From positions 443,394 through 507,393 of the forward strand of contig JACEEZ010020495.1 of the NCBI GenBank assembly GCA_016584305.1: DNA of 64,000 bases, read 5' to 3'. Below are positions 22,399 to 31,698 of the stretch, piece by piece; positions within the stretch are counted from its first letter, which is position 1; every line of letters starts with the position of its first letter. The translations under genes and the position numbers were made by a program. The notes beneath the pieces were generated by a model. That model made no database searches. It saw only the letters and a list, made by a program, of their open reading frames with translations, and was not told where the DNA came from. The stretch comes from Chionoecetes opilio (lineage: Eukaryota > Arthropoda > Malacostraca > Decapoda > Majidae).

Positions 22399-23003
22399 GA
22401 ATGTTATAAAGTGAGTGTGGTAGGTCACAGTCTATGTCCTTGGCAGCTGGCCGTGGAAAATGTGGATTTCAGGATTTTTCGAGCACCAGGTGGCAGGCTG
22501 ATAAATTTAACACAGGACACGCGTCTCAATGCAGTACTTGAGTGGCCTCATGACCTCACAATCCTTTTTCTGGGAGGCAATGATATAGATGAGGAGTGTA
22601 GCCCCAGAGTCACACAAATAATATCAAAAGTATAGTGAAGAAAATAGAGGAGAAGTGTCACAGTCGTGTAGGAGTGTGTTTGATAGAGCCTAGGAAGACC
22701 AATCGATCTCCTAGACATCACCTGGTGAGCCAACTCAGCTATGATAGGGTCAAAGATGCTATAAATAGGGCCTTGAAGAGAGAATTAAAAGGCTATGCAG
22801 TAGTACATTTTAACGCACAGCCTTTTGAGGCCGATCTCTCTCGAGATGGCGTGCACTGGACTAGGCGAGGTTGTTACTTTGTAAAAGCCAAGTTTATAAA
22901 TATCATAAAGTTGAAGAAAGGGGAGTGGGATGGTATCCAAGCACTAGGTGGATACTGGTCTGATACAGAGGAAACACCAGTTTCCCCGCCCCCTTTGGTT
23001 TAA
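22399..23003 (+). pseudogene. SGNH/GDSL-hydrolase-like ORF in the BEL/Pao leader
   Basis: Upstream of gag, on the element's sense strand, is a frame with the SGNH blocks in order. Block I is KVSVVGHSL (the nucleophile Ser in GHS, where GDS is classical). A Gly follows in FRAPGGRLINL, block III is LFLGGNDI (GxND) and block V is RDGVHWTRRG (Asp-x-x-His). A beta-strand-like VGVCLIEPR lies between blocks III and V. The frame shifts once at 22633 (TAG overlapping GTG), where a 1- or 2-base change moves it from one frame to the next. An ATG start is not obvious; the likely N-terminus is just before KVSVV. SGNH domains occur in CR1 ORF1 and Ngaro/DIRS-type elements; the substrate here is unknown. 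Confidence 0.72.
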
Positions 23004-23305
23004 ACAATCAAAGACTTGGCCGCCATAAACAGGCCGCCGTGCTCGCCCGCCGTACCTGCCCGCTGAGCCACAGACAGCCACAACACAGGCCGCATTTAAG
23101 CTTCCATCCGCCAACAATGATTATGAAGTTAGTTAGATTAAATAAAGTGATGGGTGGTTATAGGCCTGGCTCTGCGCCTTGTCAGGCCGAGTCAACAGCA
23201 CACCCACACTTAGAATTCAATTAATAGGGAACCCTAACTCATAAACATTTATCCAACTTGTTATTTTATTTTATTTTTTTTCATTTCATTTAATCAACTA
23301 AAATC
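23004..23305 (+). other. Leader between the SGNH-like frame and gag
   Basis: About 300 non-coding bases with a GC-rich first third (CCGCCGTGCTCGCCCGCCGT) and a T-rich run just before the gag ATG. Part of it (about 23150-23230) is shared with the sequence upstream of gag in the minus-strand BEL remnant at about 3420, so it is an inherited leader. Confidence 0.6.
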
Positions 23306-24432
23306 ATGACGGAAGGGACTAAAGCATTAGCGGCTAAATTAGGTTGGCTTACACGAATATATAAAAAGCGTGATGTAGCAGCTGGGACTATCCCTATTGA
23401 CTATAGTAGTTTAAGGTCAGGACTGCTAATGCTAAAAAATAGATGGGATAATTATGAAGAGGCTTATTTACAATTACTCGTGGATGAGAGTGAAGAATTA
23501 ATTAATTATGAGAGCAAGTATGATCAAGAATGTACCAAATACATGGAAATAGTATTTAAATATGAAAATTTAGTGCATGATCAGAAACCCACAGCCAAAG
23601 CCTCTTTACCCCAACTTAAATTACCAGATTTGTCATTGCCCCATTTTGAGGGTGAGAATTGGTATTCTTTCTGGGATAAATTCAAATGAATTGATAATAG
23701 GACTGATCTAGCAGAGGTGCATAAATTAACCTATTTGTTAGGTCAGTTGAGAGGTCCTGCATATCTGCTGGTAAAGGAATTAACAGTAGAAAATGCCAAT
23801 TATAACGTGGCACTCAAGATTCTTAGAGATAATTATGCAGATAAAGATCAGATAACAAAGAATCTTTTCTGCAAGTTCATGGATCTACTGAGCCCTTCTC
23901 ACAATCACAGAGAATTGGAAGAGTTCAGAATAACTTTAAGTTGCACACTAAGGGCCATTGAAGCTCATAAACCCTTGACAGAATCAGACTGGATGGTTAG
24001 TATCATGATATGGAGAAAACTACCAACCAGGATGTGAGACCGCTTAAATCAAAGGTACAATAGTAATTACTTCACGGTCAAGCAAATAGAGGAGGGATTA
24101 TTACAAGAGTGCAAACATTTACAAGGTATTGAGCAGGAACAACCCCACAGAGAGATTGAGATAACTAGACCTAAAGTTAATCAGCGATATCAGCCACCTT
24201 TAGAGTTTAGAGAGCCCTCATTGGTGGGTAGTTATCCCGCTCCTACTAAAGTTACGATGGGAAGAAAACTGGTAGAGAAGTTTCAAGCTAGACCAGCCGG
24301 TAAACCATCACCAAGACCTACTCAAAGAACAGGTGCCATTTCTAAATATAGGGTTATTACAAGTGAAGTCAGAAAAAAATGTGCTTTCTGCAAGGAAGAA
24401 CATCAACCCTCCACTTGTAATATATACCCAGA

Positions 24433-25385
24433 CATAGACCACTGTATACCTGGACTGTTCACGCGACAATGTTTTGAATTGCGGGGCTGCATAGGGGCCT
24501 GCGGGGCACCCGACAAAGAGATATAGTGGTCTATGGACTATCATAGAGACTGGTTTATCAGTATATATGATATACTGTAATCTTCGTAAATGTTTGTTCT
24601 ATAATATTATCAAATAAAAAACAGTAAAACACGCTAAAGAAATGCCATTACGAGACTATGAAGAAATGTGCATGAACTTAATATTCACTTAACTCTTCGC
24701 CATTTAAAACTTTGCGAGTCAACTTTTATAATGAAGAGTATCAATAGAAGTGCAATTTTATTAGCTTTCCATTGCTATATTTTGTTATCTGATAAATTAA
24801 TTAGAACCATGCATAAATTAGCGTTAAATAAATGAATAAAATCATCAATCGGGTAATTTTCCCGATTGATGATGTTATTTATTTACTTATATATTTTGTT
24901 TTCTGATAAATGAATTAGTACCGTGTATAAATTAGCGTTGAATAAATAAATAACATCATCAATCGGGAAAATTACCCGATTGATGATTTTATTAATTTAG
25001 TTAACGCTAATTTATGCATGGTTCTAATTAATTTATCAGATAACAAAATATAGCAATGGAAAGCTAATAAAATTGCGCTTCTATTGATACCCTTCATGAT
25101 AAAAGTTGACTTGCAAAGTTTTAAATGGCGAAGAGTTGAAGTGAATATTAAGTTCATGCATATTTCTTCAGTCTCGTAATGGCATTTCTTTAGCGTGTTT
25201 TACTGTTTTTTATTTGATAATATTATAGAACAAACATTTACGAAGATTACAATATATCATATATACTGATAAACCAGTCTATATGATCCGTATATATATA
25301 TATGAATCCGAGCGGCCCTCCGACTTCAGCCCCTTGTGCGACAGGCCGATATTCCGTGCGCAGTCCAGGTATACAGTGGTCTATG
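24433..25385. mobile_element. Foldback insertion with 25-bp termini and 7-bp target duplication
   Basis: The ends CATAGACCACTGTATACCTG (continuing GACTG) are perfect inverted repeats of 25 bases. Both sides are flanked by ACCCAGA (24426-24432, 25386-25392). A 7-bp duplication with CA...TG ends fits few superfamilies (P-like or Dada-like); assignment is tentative. A third copy of the terminus, ATAGTGGTCTATG, lies at 24523-24535, so the left 103 bases are themselves bounded by inverted termini. The centre (24540-25287) is a second, larger palindrome. No transposase is present. Confidence 0.85.
24540..25287. repeat. 748-bp inner palindrome
   Basis: Its ends, ATCATAGAGACTGGTTTATC and the complement of the right end, pair almost perfectly for about 330 bases per arm. 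Nearer the centre are two hairpins built on ATCATCAATCGGG/CCCGATTGATGAT (about 24841-24875 and 24955-24990). A diverged fragment of the same family is at 60655-60775. It may be an independent insertion inside the 953-bp element, or its core. Confidence 0.85.
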
Positions 25386-26137
25386 ACCCAGATTATTCCA
25401 CTAGGTGCAAAAAGTTAATGGACCTGGGTAACTGCCTAACCTGCCTTAGTGGTAAACATGCAATACAAGCCTGTCCTATTAGCCTGGGTACTTGTAAGAA
25501 GTGTAGAAAATCCATTCATCACATAGCATTATGTCCTAATGGTGATGGGAGAACAGACCCTACAGTTGTTAAAATGGCAGTAACTAGTATGAGTAGTTCA
25601 TCCGCTGTCCCTACGGCAGAGTTAAGGGTGAGCCATAATGGTAAATCCGCCATAGTTAAAACAATGTTTGACAGTGGGGCACAAAGATCATTTATTAATG
25701 GAGAAATAGTTGCTCTATTGCAACTCCCTGTAATTAGCAAGGTGAACTTAGCCATTTCGGGCTTTCTGGCCAATAAAGAAGCTCAAAGTTTTGACATTGT
25801 TCGACCACTAGTTCAATTAGGTAATTATCAATGTAGGGTAGCTGCTGTAGTTAATGACATCGGTATAAATTTAACGGTAAAAGGACTTAAATCTATAGCT
25901 GAAACTTTGAAACAGAAAGGTGTTAGACTAGTTAGAAATACCTTTGAAGATGTTGATGGCCCATACCAGTTAATAATAGGCGCTGATTATTTTGGGCGAT
26001 TCCTAAGTAAGGTCATCAAAAGACATAACATTTCCATGTTCACCAGTGCCGGTGGTGATGTTATAATGGGATCTATCCCACAAACCACTCACCAGCCAAA
26101 ACAAGAGTAATGCATTCCTAGTCATGCACAACCCCTC

Positions 26138-27046
26138 TTGGTTGCTAGAATAGGGACTCCATTAGTTCCCACTCAAATCAATGAGTTATTGGAAGAAGGG
26201 GATATCCCCGTGCACAAATTATGGGATCTAGAAACTATCGGTATCATACCCGAACAGTTACCTGAAGAGGATCAAAATACTCTAGATCACTATGATCACA
26301 CTGTCAATTATGTTAATGGTAAATATGAAATAGGTCTACCTTGGCAAATAAATGCCCCTGTGTTACCTTCCAATTATCACATAGTTAAGAGCCTCTTAAA
26401 TAGTTCAATAAGAAAACTGAAGAAAAATCAGTCTAAATTGGAGTGCTATGATAAGATTTTTCAAGATAAATTAAAAGATGATTTTATCGAAAAACTGGAA
26501 GGAGCAGTAAATCATAATATAGGACATTATTTACCCCACCATGCAGTGGCTAAAGATTCATCAACCACCCCCATCAGAATGGTTTTCAATTGTAGTTTCA
26601 AAACTAAACAAGATGCTAGTTTAAATGACTGTCTGCAGACAGGACCGAATCTCTTGTCTAATCTAGGAGAGGTCCTAGTAAAATTCAGAACATATAAATT
26701 CGCCTATGTGGCTGACATCTCTAAGGCTTTCCTAAGATTAGGTCTAAGGGAAGAAGATAGAAATTTCACAAAATTCCTATGGCCTGAAAATATATCTCAG
26801 GAAGATAGCCCCCTAGCCACATATAGGTTTAAGTCAGTTCTGTTTGGTTCTTGCTCAAGCCCCTTTCTATTAAATAAAACATTACAGTACCATTTTAAGG
26901 GTTATGATAGCCCAGAATTGGGGAAGAACTTCTATATGGATAATTTGCAGGGGACAATAAATTCTGAGGAAGAACTAATACAAATTTATAACCTGGCTAA
27001 TAAAGAGTGCAGGAAGGCCAGCCTCCCCTTAGAGTTGGAATACTAA
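26138..27046 (+). pseudogene. BEL/Pao reverse transcriptase
   Basis: The frame covers the protease-RT linker and the RT fingers and palm. Seen are HYLPHHAVAKDSS with IRMVFNCS, the catalytic block FAYVADISKAFLRLGL (Asp in AYVAD), FLWPEN, LFGSCSSPFLL and FYMDNLQGT, where the usual YVDD palm motif reads YMDN, so the second Asp is lost. A frameshift near 27035 ends it; the sequence continues one frame over at 27114. It acts normally in reverse transcription of the element RNA. Confidence 0.93.
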
Positions 27047-28337
27047 TTCTCCAAGACTAGAAGGGATAATCAGGAAGGATTTCCTTAATTATACGCCACC
27101 AGAGATCCAATCAGTGTTAGGATTATGGTGGAATGTAAAAACTGATGAACTGAGATTAAAGTGTCCAGATTTTTCTGATGTGGTCCTAACAAAGAGAACA
27201 CTCTTAAGTCAGGTCAGCCAAGTATTTGACCCCTTGGGTATAGTAAGCCCAATAACTATAAGGGGTAAATGTCTAATACAAAAGGCCTGGGGAGAACACC
27301 TCGATTGGGATACCCCCCTAGATGGGAAATATACAACAGCATGGGAGACTATAAGATCTGAGTTCAATAAGATAAATGAAGTTCACATAAGTAGGAGAAT
27401 AAATGCTGATGGGCGACAACCCCAGCAACTACACATATTTTGTGATACTTCAAAAAGTGCATACGGTGCAGTAGCTTATCTTAAAGCAGGAGAGGAATGT
27501 GAATTAATTATGTCCAAGGCTCGGGTTGCCCCAATTAAGCCTAGAACATTGCCTCAAATGGAGCTGACTGCATTAGAATTAGGCACTAAATTAGCTCAAT
27601 ATCTAAGCAATTTATTACAAATTAGTGAAGTATATATGTGGACCGATAGTGAAATTTGCCTACACTGGTTAGTGAAAAATAACACTAAAATCCCTTATGT
27701 CAGGAATCGTGTTGGTAAGATAAATGATTTAGGTTCCACATTTCACTATAATCATGTTGCTACCAAGGAAAACCCAGCTGATATTTTGTCCAGAGGAACA
27801 ACTATCCTCAAATTAAATACAGGATTATGGTTTAAAGGTCCTACCAGGCTGAAAAATAATAATGAATGGCCTAATCAAAAGGTCTATAGTAAGTCAGACA
27901 TATCAGAAGATATAATCATGGAACCTATATTGATCCCAGATCCTGTTATGGATATAAAAAGGTTTTCCTTATTAAGCAAACTATTAAAGACTACTAAATT
28001 GGTCTTCAAATTCATAAAGTGGGATAGTTCTGACCCTTTGAAGTTTTGGGTTAGAACAATACAAAAACAGGAATTTCCTGAGGAATATCAGATCTTAGCC
28101 TCGGCCCGCCCCCGTAGGAACAAACTTATCAAATCATTAGGTCTGTACCTAGATAATGAGGGCATCATTAGGTGTCGAGGAAGAATTTGGAATGCTGATC
28201 TTCCCGATAAAACCTGCAATCCCATGCTAATTCCCAAGCGTCATCATCTTACTAAATTGATAGTGGATGAATCTCATGGGAACTCTTTACATGGTGGAAT
28301 GGCTGATACATTAGCCTATATCAGGAGGGAATTCTGA
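27047..28337 (+). pseudogene. BEL/Pao RT thumb, RNase H and integrase zinc-binding part
   Basis: After the frameshift the protein resumes with LGLWWNVKTD and VFDPLGIVSPI, typical of the BEL/Pao thumb. RNase H follows: LHIFCDTSKSAYGAVAYL (Asp), LPQMELTALEL (Glu), VYMWTDSEICLHWL (Asp) and HVATKENPADILSRG (His/Asn/Asp). The integrase zinc-binding region (KRHHLTKLIVDESH...HGG, then SCIKCKRY past a stop at 28335) begins near 28230. The stop and a further shift near 28340-28435 separate it from the catalytic core. Confidence 0.92.
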
Positions 28338-28435
28338 ATACCACAGGGTAGACAGGCAGTTAAATACTACCTCAAATCTTGTATCAAATGCAAGAGATAT
28401 GAGGGAAGACCTATCCCGGGCCCCCTCAACTCCCC

Positions 28436-29509
28436 ATGGATCGAGTACAATCATTAAAACCATTTGAGGTAGCTGGTGTTGACTATACTGGAGCAATAAT
28501 AATTACAAGAGATAATACTCCCCCCAAGAAAGTATATGTCTGCTTATTTACTTGCACCTCTACAAGGGCTGTTCATTTAGAAATAGCTGATGATTTAAGT
28601 GCTGAAACATTTATTCAAGTGTTCCGGCGGTTTGTGGCTCGGCGGTCGTGTCCTCGGCGATTGATTAGCGATAATGCTACTAACTTCGTAGGAGCCTCCC
28701 CCATATTGTTAGAAATATTAAATCATCCATCAGTACAAAGATCTCTAAAGTTAAGGAAATGCTCATGGACCTTTACTACTCCTAGAGCTCCTTGGCAAAA
28801 TGGTTTCACAGAGAGAATGGTTGGCATTGTCAAGTCTTGTCTTAGGAAAACTCTCCACAAGACAAAGATAGGTCTAGAAGACTTGAAAACCATAGTGACT
28901 GAGATTGAGACCCGTATCAATAACCGACCCTTAACCTACTTAGATGATTCATCAGTAAATATAGAAGCTCTTACTCCCTCACATTTAATTTAGAGGAGAA
29001 GACTGGAACCCTTTCCTTTGATAGATACAAGGGAAGATATACAAGATCCTACAATAAAAGACCCGGCTCAACATCTCCGGGAAGGTTATCATACCTTAAG
29101 TAAAATTTTAAGGTCATGGGATAAGCATTGGAGTGCAGATTATTTACTGAGTCTAAGGGAAAAGTTTTATGGGGCTCCACAGCCAGAAAATCAAAGTCCA
29201 ATCAAAGTAGGAGATATAGTAATCCTTAGGGGAGATATGCCTCGTTCGCAATGGCCTCTAGGAAAAATAGCAAAATTGCATACTGATGGAAAGGGGATTG
29301 TGAGGTCAGTGGAGTTACTAGTGAGGGGACAACGATGTGTGCAGACGGTAAATAATTTGATCCCCCTAGAGTTAGCTGAAGAGAGAAATGAAGACTTTAA
29401 GTCTGCGTCTTGGCAGGCCAACTTAGGGGATTCTCGACCTCAGAGGCAAGCTGCTTTAAAGTGTAAAACCACTTGGAGAAACCTCATTAAAAGGGGTCAA
29501 ATTACCTGA
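28436..29509 (+). pseudogene. BEL/Pao integrase catalytic core and C-terminal domain
   Basis: The DDE residues are visible as FEVAGVDYTGAI (Asp), RRLISDNATNFVGAS (Asp) and PWQNGFTERMVGIVKSCLRK (Glu). A stop at 28991 (TAG) follows TPSHLI; beyond it the same frame gives the C-terminal DNA-binding domain with KVGDIVILRGDMPRSQWPLG and GIVRSVELLVRG. All three catalytic residues are present, but the stop, and the shift upstream, make the protein incomplete. This is the last gene before the 3' LTR. Confidence 0.93.
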
Positions 29510-29540
29510 AGCAACCCTTCATTTTTCGCCGGCCCCCAGT

Positions 29541-30313
29541 TGTGGAAATTATCCACTAAAACCGCTCTAATTTTGAGAAAGGTATTAATTTGAATGGTGG
29601 AATTTGGCGCCTACCACCAGGAAGGCGGGACACAAATCCAAATCCACCTATGTATATATTATTATAGATTTGGGTATAAATTAAGATGTATTTAGATATA
29701 ATTAGATATAATTTTGGTGGTATTCATCTATAATACCACAATTAATCAAAGGATTAACATAATCTAAGAATTGTCAGGAAATTTCCACGTATAGGAACAT
29801 TGTTGGAACATTGTCCCACGTGTAAGCTCCTAGCTGTCTTGAAAGGATTTTTAGTCAAGACATACTAGTCACGAGTTAGCCACTACCATATGAAGTCGTA
29901 GTGAGCTTTTGATTATACACTAAGGTGTAGTCAACCTCATATTAATATGAGAAAATTTTAACCGATCAATCGGTTAAGACAAGGACGAGGTGCAAAACAC
30001 ATCTCTAAAAATCGCTCACAGCTGTGAGAAAAGTCACGACAGCCCGGTCAGCGACGCCATCACTGTTCCACCGCCAGCCGTCTTGCGATTCTGTGTACCA
30101 CCAGCCCCCTCCATGCTTCCCAGAGCTACAGATTAAGCCTTAACACACTTCAACCCATCTGCCACTGCTGAGTATACCTTAATTAGCGTCTAAATAGGGT
30201 ATCTGTGCAGCTTAGGTAGACTATGGGTTAATAGCAAGGTGAGTTTACGTTAATTTACTTTATAATTTCAACGGTTGTTGTCATCCATCAGTTGATGGGC
30301 GATAATTCCAACA
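29541..30313 (+). repeat. 3' LTR of the BEL/Pao element
   Basis: It matches the 5' LTR from TGTGGAAATTATCC to GATAATTCCAACA with few differences (for example GCTCTAATTTTG against GCTCTTATTTTG, and AGCCCGGTC against AGCCGGTC). The ten bases before it (GGCCCCCAGT) are pyrimidine-rich, so a normal polypurine tract is not evident. Confidence 0.95.
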
Positions 30314-30677
30314 AGTGACTCACCACAACCTTCATTGCACTCTCCCTCGACCCTTCTCTCTCCTTCTAACACACTCAAAATCACCTAAGACTCCTTCACT
30401 CTACCCTTTCCTCCACTCACCACACCCTCACTTCCACTCACAACACCATTGCCTCCACCAACAACACCGTCGCCTTCACCACCAACCCCGACGCTAAGCT
30501 CCTCTGCAGCTGTCATGCTAATCCTCTCTGACCTGACTCCTACACACAACACACACAAGAAGCAGCATGGAACGTCTTGTCTCCTTCCCCGCCAGAGAAC
30601 GACTGAATACCCGTGGATGCTAAAGCTGAAATATAATATTATATAGTCTAAGTTACAAAACAGTAAAATCTGTTCCA

Positions 30678-30775
30678 TTACATAAGAACATGAGAACATA
30701 AAAAAAATTAGGAAGCTACAAGAGGCCGTGAGACCTACACGAGGTAGATCCTGTTAGGTTACATGCTGCTTATTC
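30678..30775 (-). mobile_element. 3' tail fragment of a second CR1-like LINE copy
   Basis: AATTAGGAAGCTACAAGAGG and CGTGAGACCTACACGAGGTAG match the 3' tail of the large LINE at 16835-16890, in the same orientation. It lies just upstream of that LINE's 5' end, so the two are head-to-tail. Confidence 0.7.
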
Positions 30776-31075
30776 CACTAGTGACCAGTATACCATTCAA
30801 AGCATTAAGGCACTTTGCAGATGAATAAAAAATTTCCTACCAAACTTTTTTTTCATGGTTCTACACATCGATATGAAGTATCAGTGGAAACTTTTTCATA
30901 AGATATATCTCATCAATAATCACCTGCTTACGGACTATATACGCTAAGGGAATACAACCTTTGACATCATAATACACCGAATGGTCGACTTACGACCGTG
31001 ATCGGGACCGACCGACCGGTCGTAAGTCGTTCTGGTCGTAAGTCAGCCTATGTTAAATTCTTCTATTTTTTCTTC

Positions 31076-31196
31076 TTTTTTTACATTTGTGCCTATAGTG
31101 CCTGTAGGCAGTGACTACAAAGACACGGATGGTAGGCCATGGAGGCTCACTTGGGGGCTGTGATGGTTAGCCCTCGCCCGTGGTGGCGCAGGCAGA
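31076..31196 (-). mobile_element. SINE 3' fragment (minus)
   Basis: The minus strand reads GGCGCAGGCAGAATG-side body to the GCCTACAGGCACTATAGGCAC tail and poly(A) (T-run at 31073-31082). The head is missing. Confidence 0.8.
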
Positions 31197-31287
31197 ATGA
31201 TAAAATAATATGTGTAATGATATTACAATCATCTTTAAGTCATATTTTATCAACATTTTCGTTGTTCAATATTATTATAACCATCGT

Positions 31288-31566
31288 ATCACTGAGTTTG
31301 ATCCCCGATGAGAACCAAAATCTTTCTGCACCATCGAGTGGCCTAAGAACACCCACATGCCCTGCTCATTAACTCTACCTTCGATTGCGAGTACATCAGA
31401 GGACACAGGGAGGTGACATGAGCCTCTAATCACAGGTATCACTATAAAAATCCTGCCTGCGCCACCATGGGCGACGGCCAACCATCACAGCTCTAAAGTG
31501 AACCTTCAGGGCCTACCATCCGGGCCTTAGTCACTGCCTTCAGGCGCTATAAGGACAAATGTAAAA
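31288..31566 (+). mobile_element. SINE copy lacking its A-box side (plus)
   Basis: It begins in the B box (GAGTTTGATCCCC) and continues through TGCACCATCGAGTGGCC, the ACACCCACATGCCCTG block and the GCGCTATAAGGACAAATGTAAA tail. The first 50 bases of the tRNA-like head are absent. Confidence 0.85.
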
Positions 31567-31698
31567 TAAATAAAAAATAATAATATATAGTATATACAGT
31601 ATATATATATTTTTTTTGCACAATTATCAGCATTTACCACCGGTCGTAAAGTCGAACAGTCGTAAGTTGCGTAGGTCGTAAGTCGGCGAATAGTTGTA

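Larger units (their letters stand above)
23306..26110 (+). pseudogene. BEL/Pao gag and protease, split by a 953-bp insertion
   Basis: Gag starts at ATG 23306 (MTEGTKALAAKLGWLTRIYK). In-frame stops occur at 23687 and 24035. Three zinc knuckles follow: CAFCKEEHQPSTC just before the insertion at 24433-25385, and CLTCLSGKHAIQAC and CKKCRKSIHHIALC after it. The insertion plus its 7-bp duplication totals 960 bp, a multiple of three, so the reading frame is the same on both sides. The retropepsin motif FDSGAQRSFI lies near 25670. A stop at 26108 precedes the RT region, which continues in the same frame. Confidence 0.92.
21596..30313 (+). mobile_element. BEL/Pao LTR retrotransposon, nearly complete
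   Basis: Two LTRs of 771 and 773 bp bracket an interior with, in order, an SGNH-hydrolase-like frame, gag with three zinc knuckles, protease, RT, RNase H and integrase. This is the BEL/Pao order with an extra leader gene. The flanks are AGTGC and AGTGA, a 5-bp target duplication with one difference. The element sits inside ORF1 of the CR1-like LINE. Stops and at least three frameshifts make it inactive; gag also holds a later 953-bp insertion. The LTRs differ by only a few substitutions and indels, pointing to a fairly recent insertion. Confidence 0.93.
20366..30520 (-). pseudogene. CR1-like LINE ORF1 with coiled coil and esterase-like block, split by BEL/Pao
   Basis: The N-terminus (from about 30520) is Gly/Glu-rich. 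The next part is cut by the BEL/Pao insertion at 21596-30313 and resumes with the heptad-like segment SILEAIEDLKRCFVSEVNEL (21611-21480). A further stretch (21240-20960: LSGLQEEDKEVKGK, NGWAFVDNWDLFF) leads into RDGVHLSRKG, which is the Asp-x-x-His block of SGNH/esterase domains known in CR1-type ORF1 proteins. The hAT MITE at 20456-20953 splits that block. Stops and shifts occur. Role in the family: nucleic-acid-binding ORF1 protein. Confidence 0.65.
16815..30680 (-). mobile_element. CR1-like LINE, opened by three later insertions
   Basis: Reading leftwards, the element starts near 30680, has ORF1 (coiled coil, then an esterase-like block) and ORF2 (endonuclease, RT), and ends at about 16815 in a tail of AAAATAAGAACATA type. 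Subtracting the BEL/Pao element (21596-30313), a hAT MITE (20456-20953) and a piggyBac-like MITE (18219-18709) leaves about 4.2 kb, a normal size for this group. At the two MITEs the target duplication shows that the two sides belong together. The coding frames contain several stops and shifts, so the copy is inactive. Confidence 0.8.
30978..31693. mobile_element. GTCGTAAGTCG-word TA-type element with two SINE pieces inside
   Basis: The left end region repeats GGTCGACTTACGACC and GGTCGTAAGTCG; the right end region (31640-31693) repeats GGTCGTAAAGTCG, AGTCGTAAGTTG and GGTCGTAAGTCGGCG, inverted relative to the left. There is no transposase. Two SINE fragments in opposite orientation lie between the ends (31076-31196 minus; 31288-31566 plus). 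It adjoins the next element at a TA. Confidence 0.6.

Noticed and set aside
24540..25287. CRISPR-like or structured RNA interpretation of the palindromic region
   Set aside because: There are no regularly spaced direct repeats; the structure is a two-arm foldback with transposon termini in an animal genome.
21408..30699. Host gene interrupted by the BEL/Pao element
   Set aside because: The interrupted sequence fits ORF1 of the CR1-like LINE (coiled coil, esterase-type block, followed by ORF2), so no host gene is needed.
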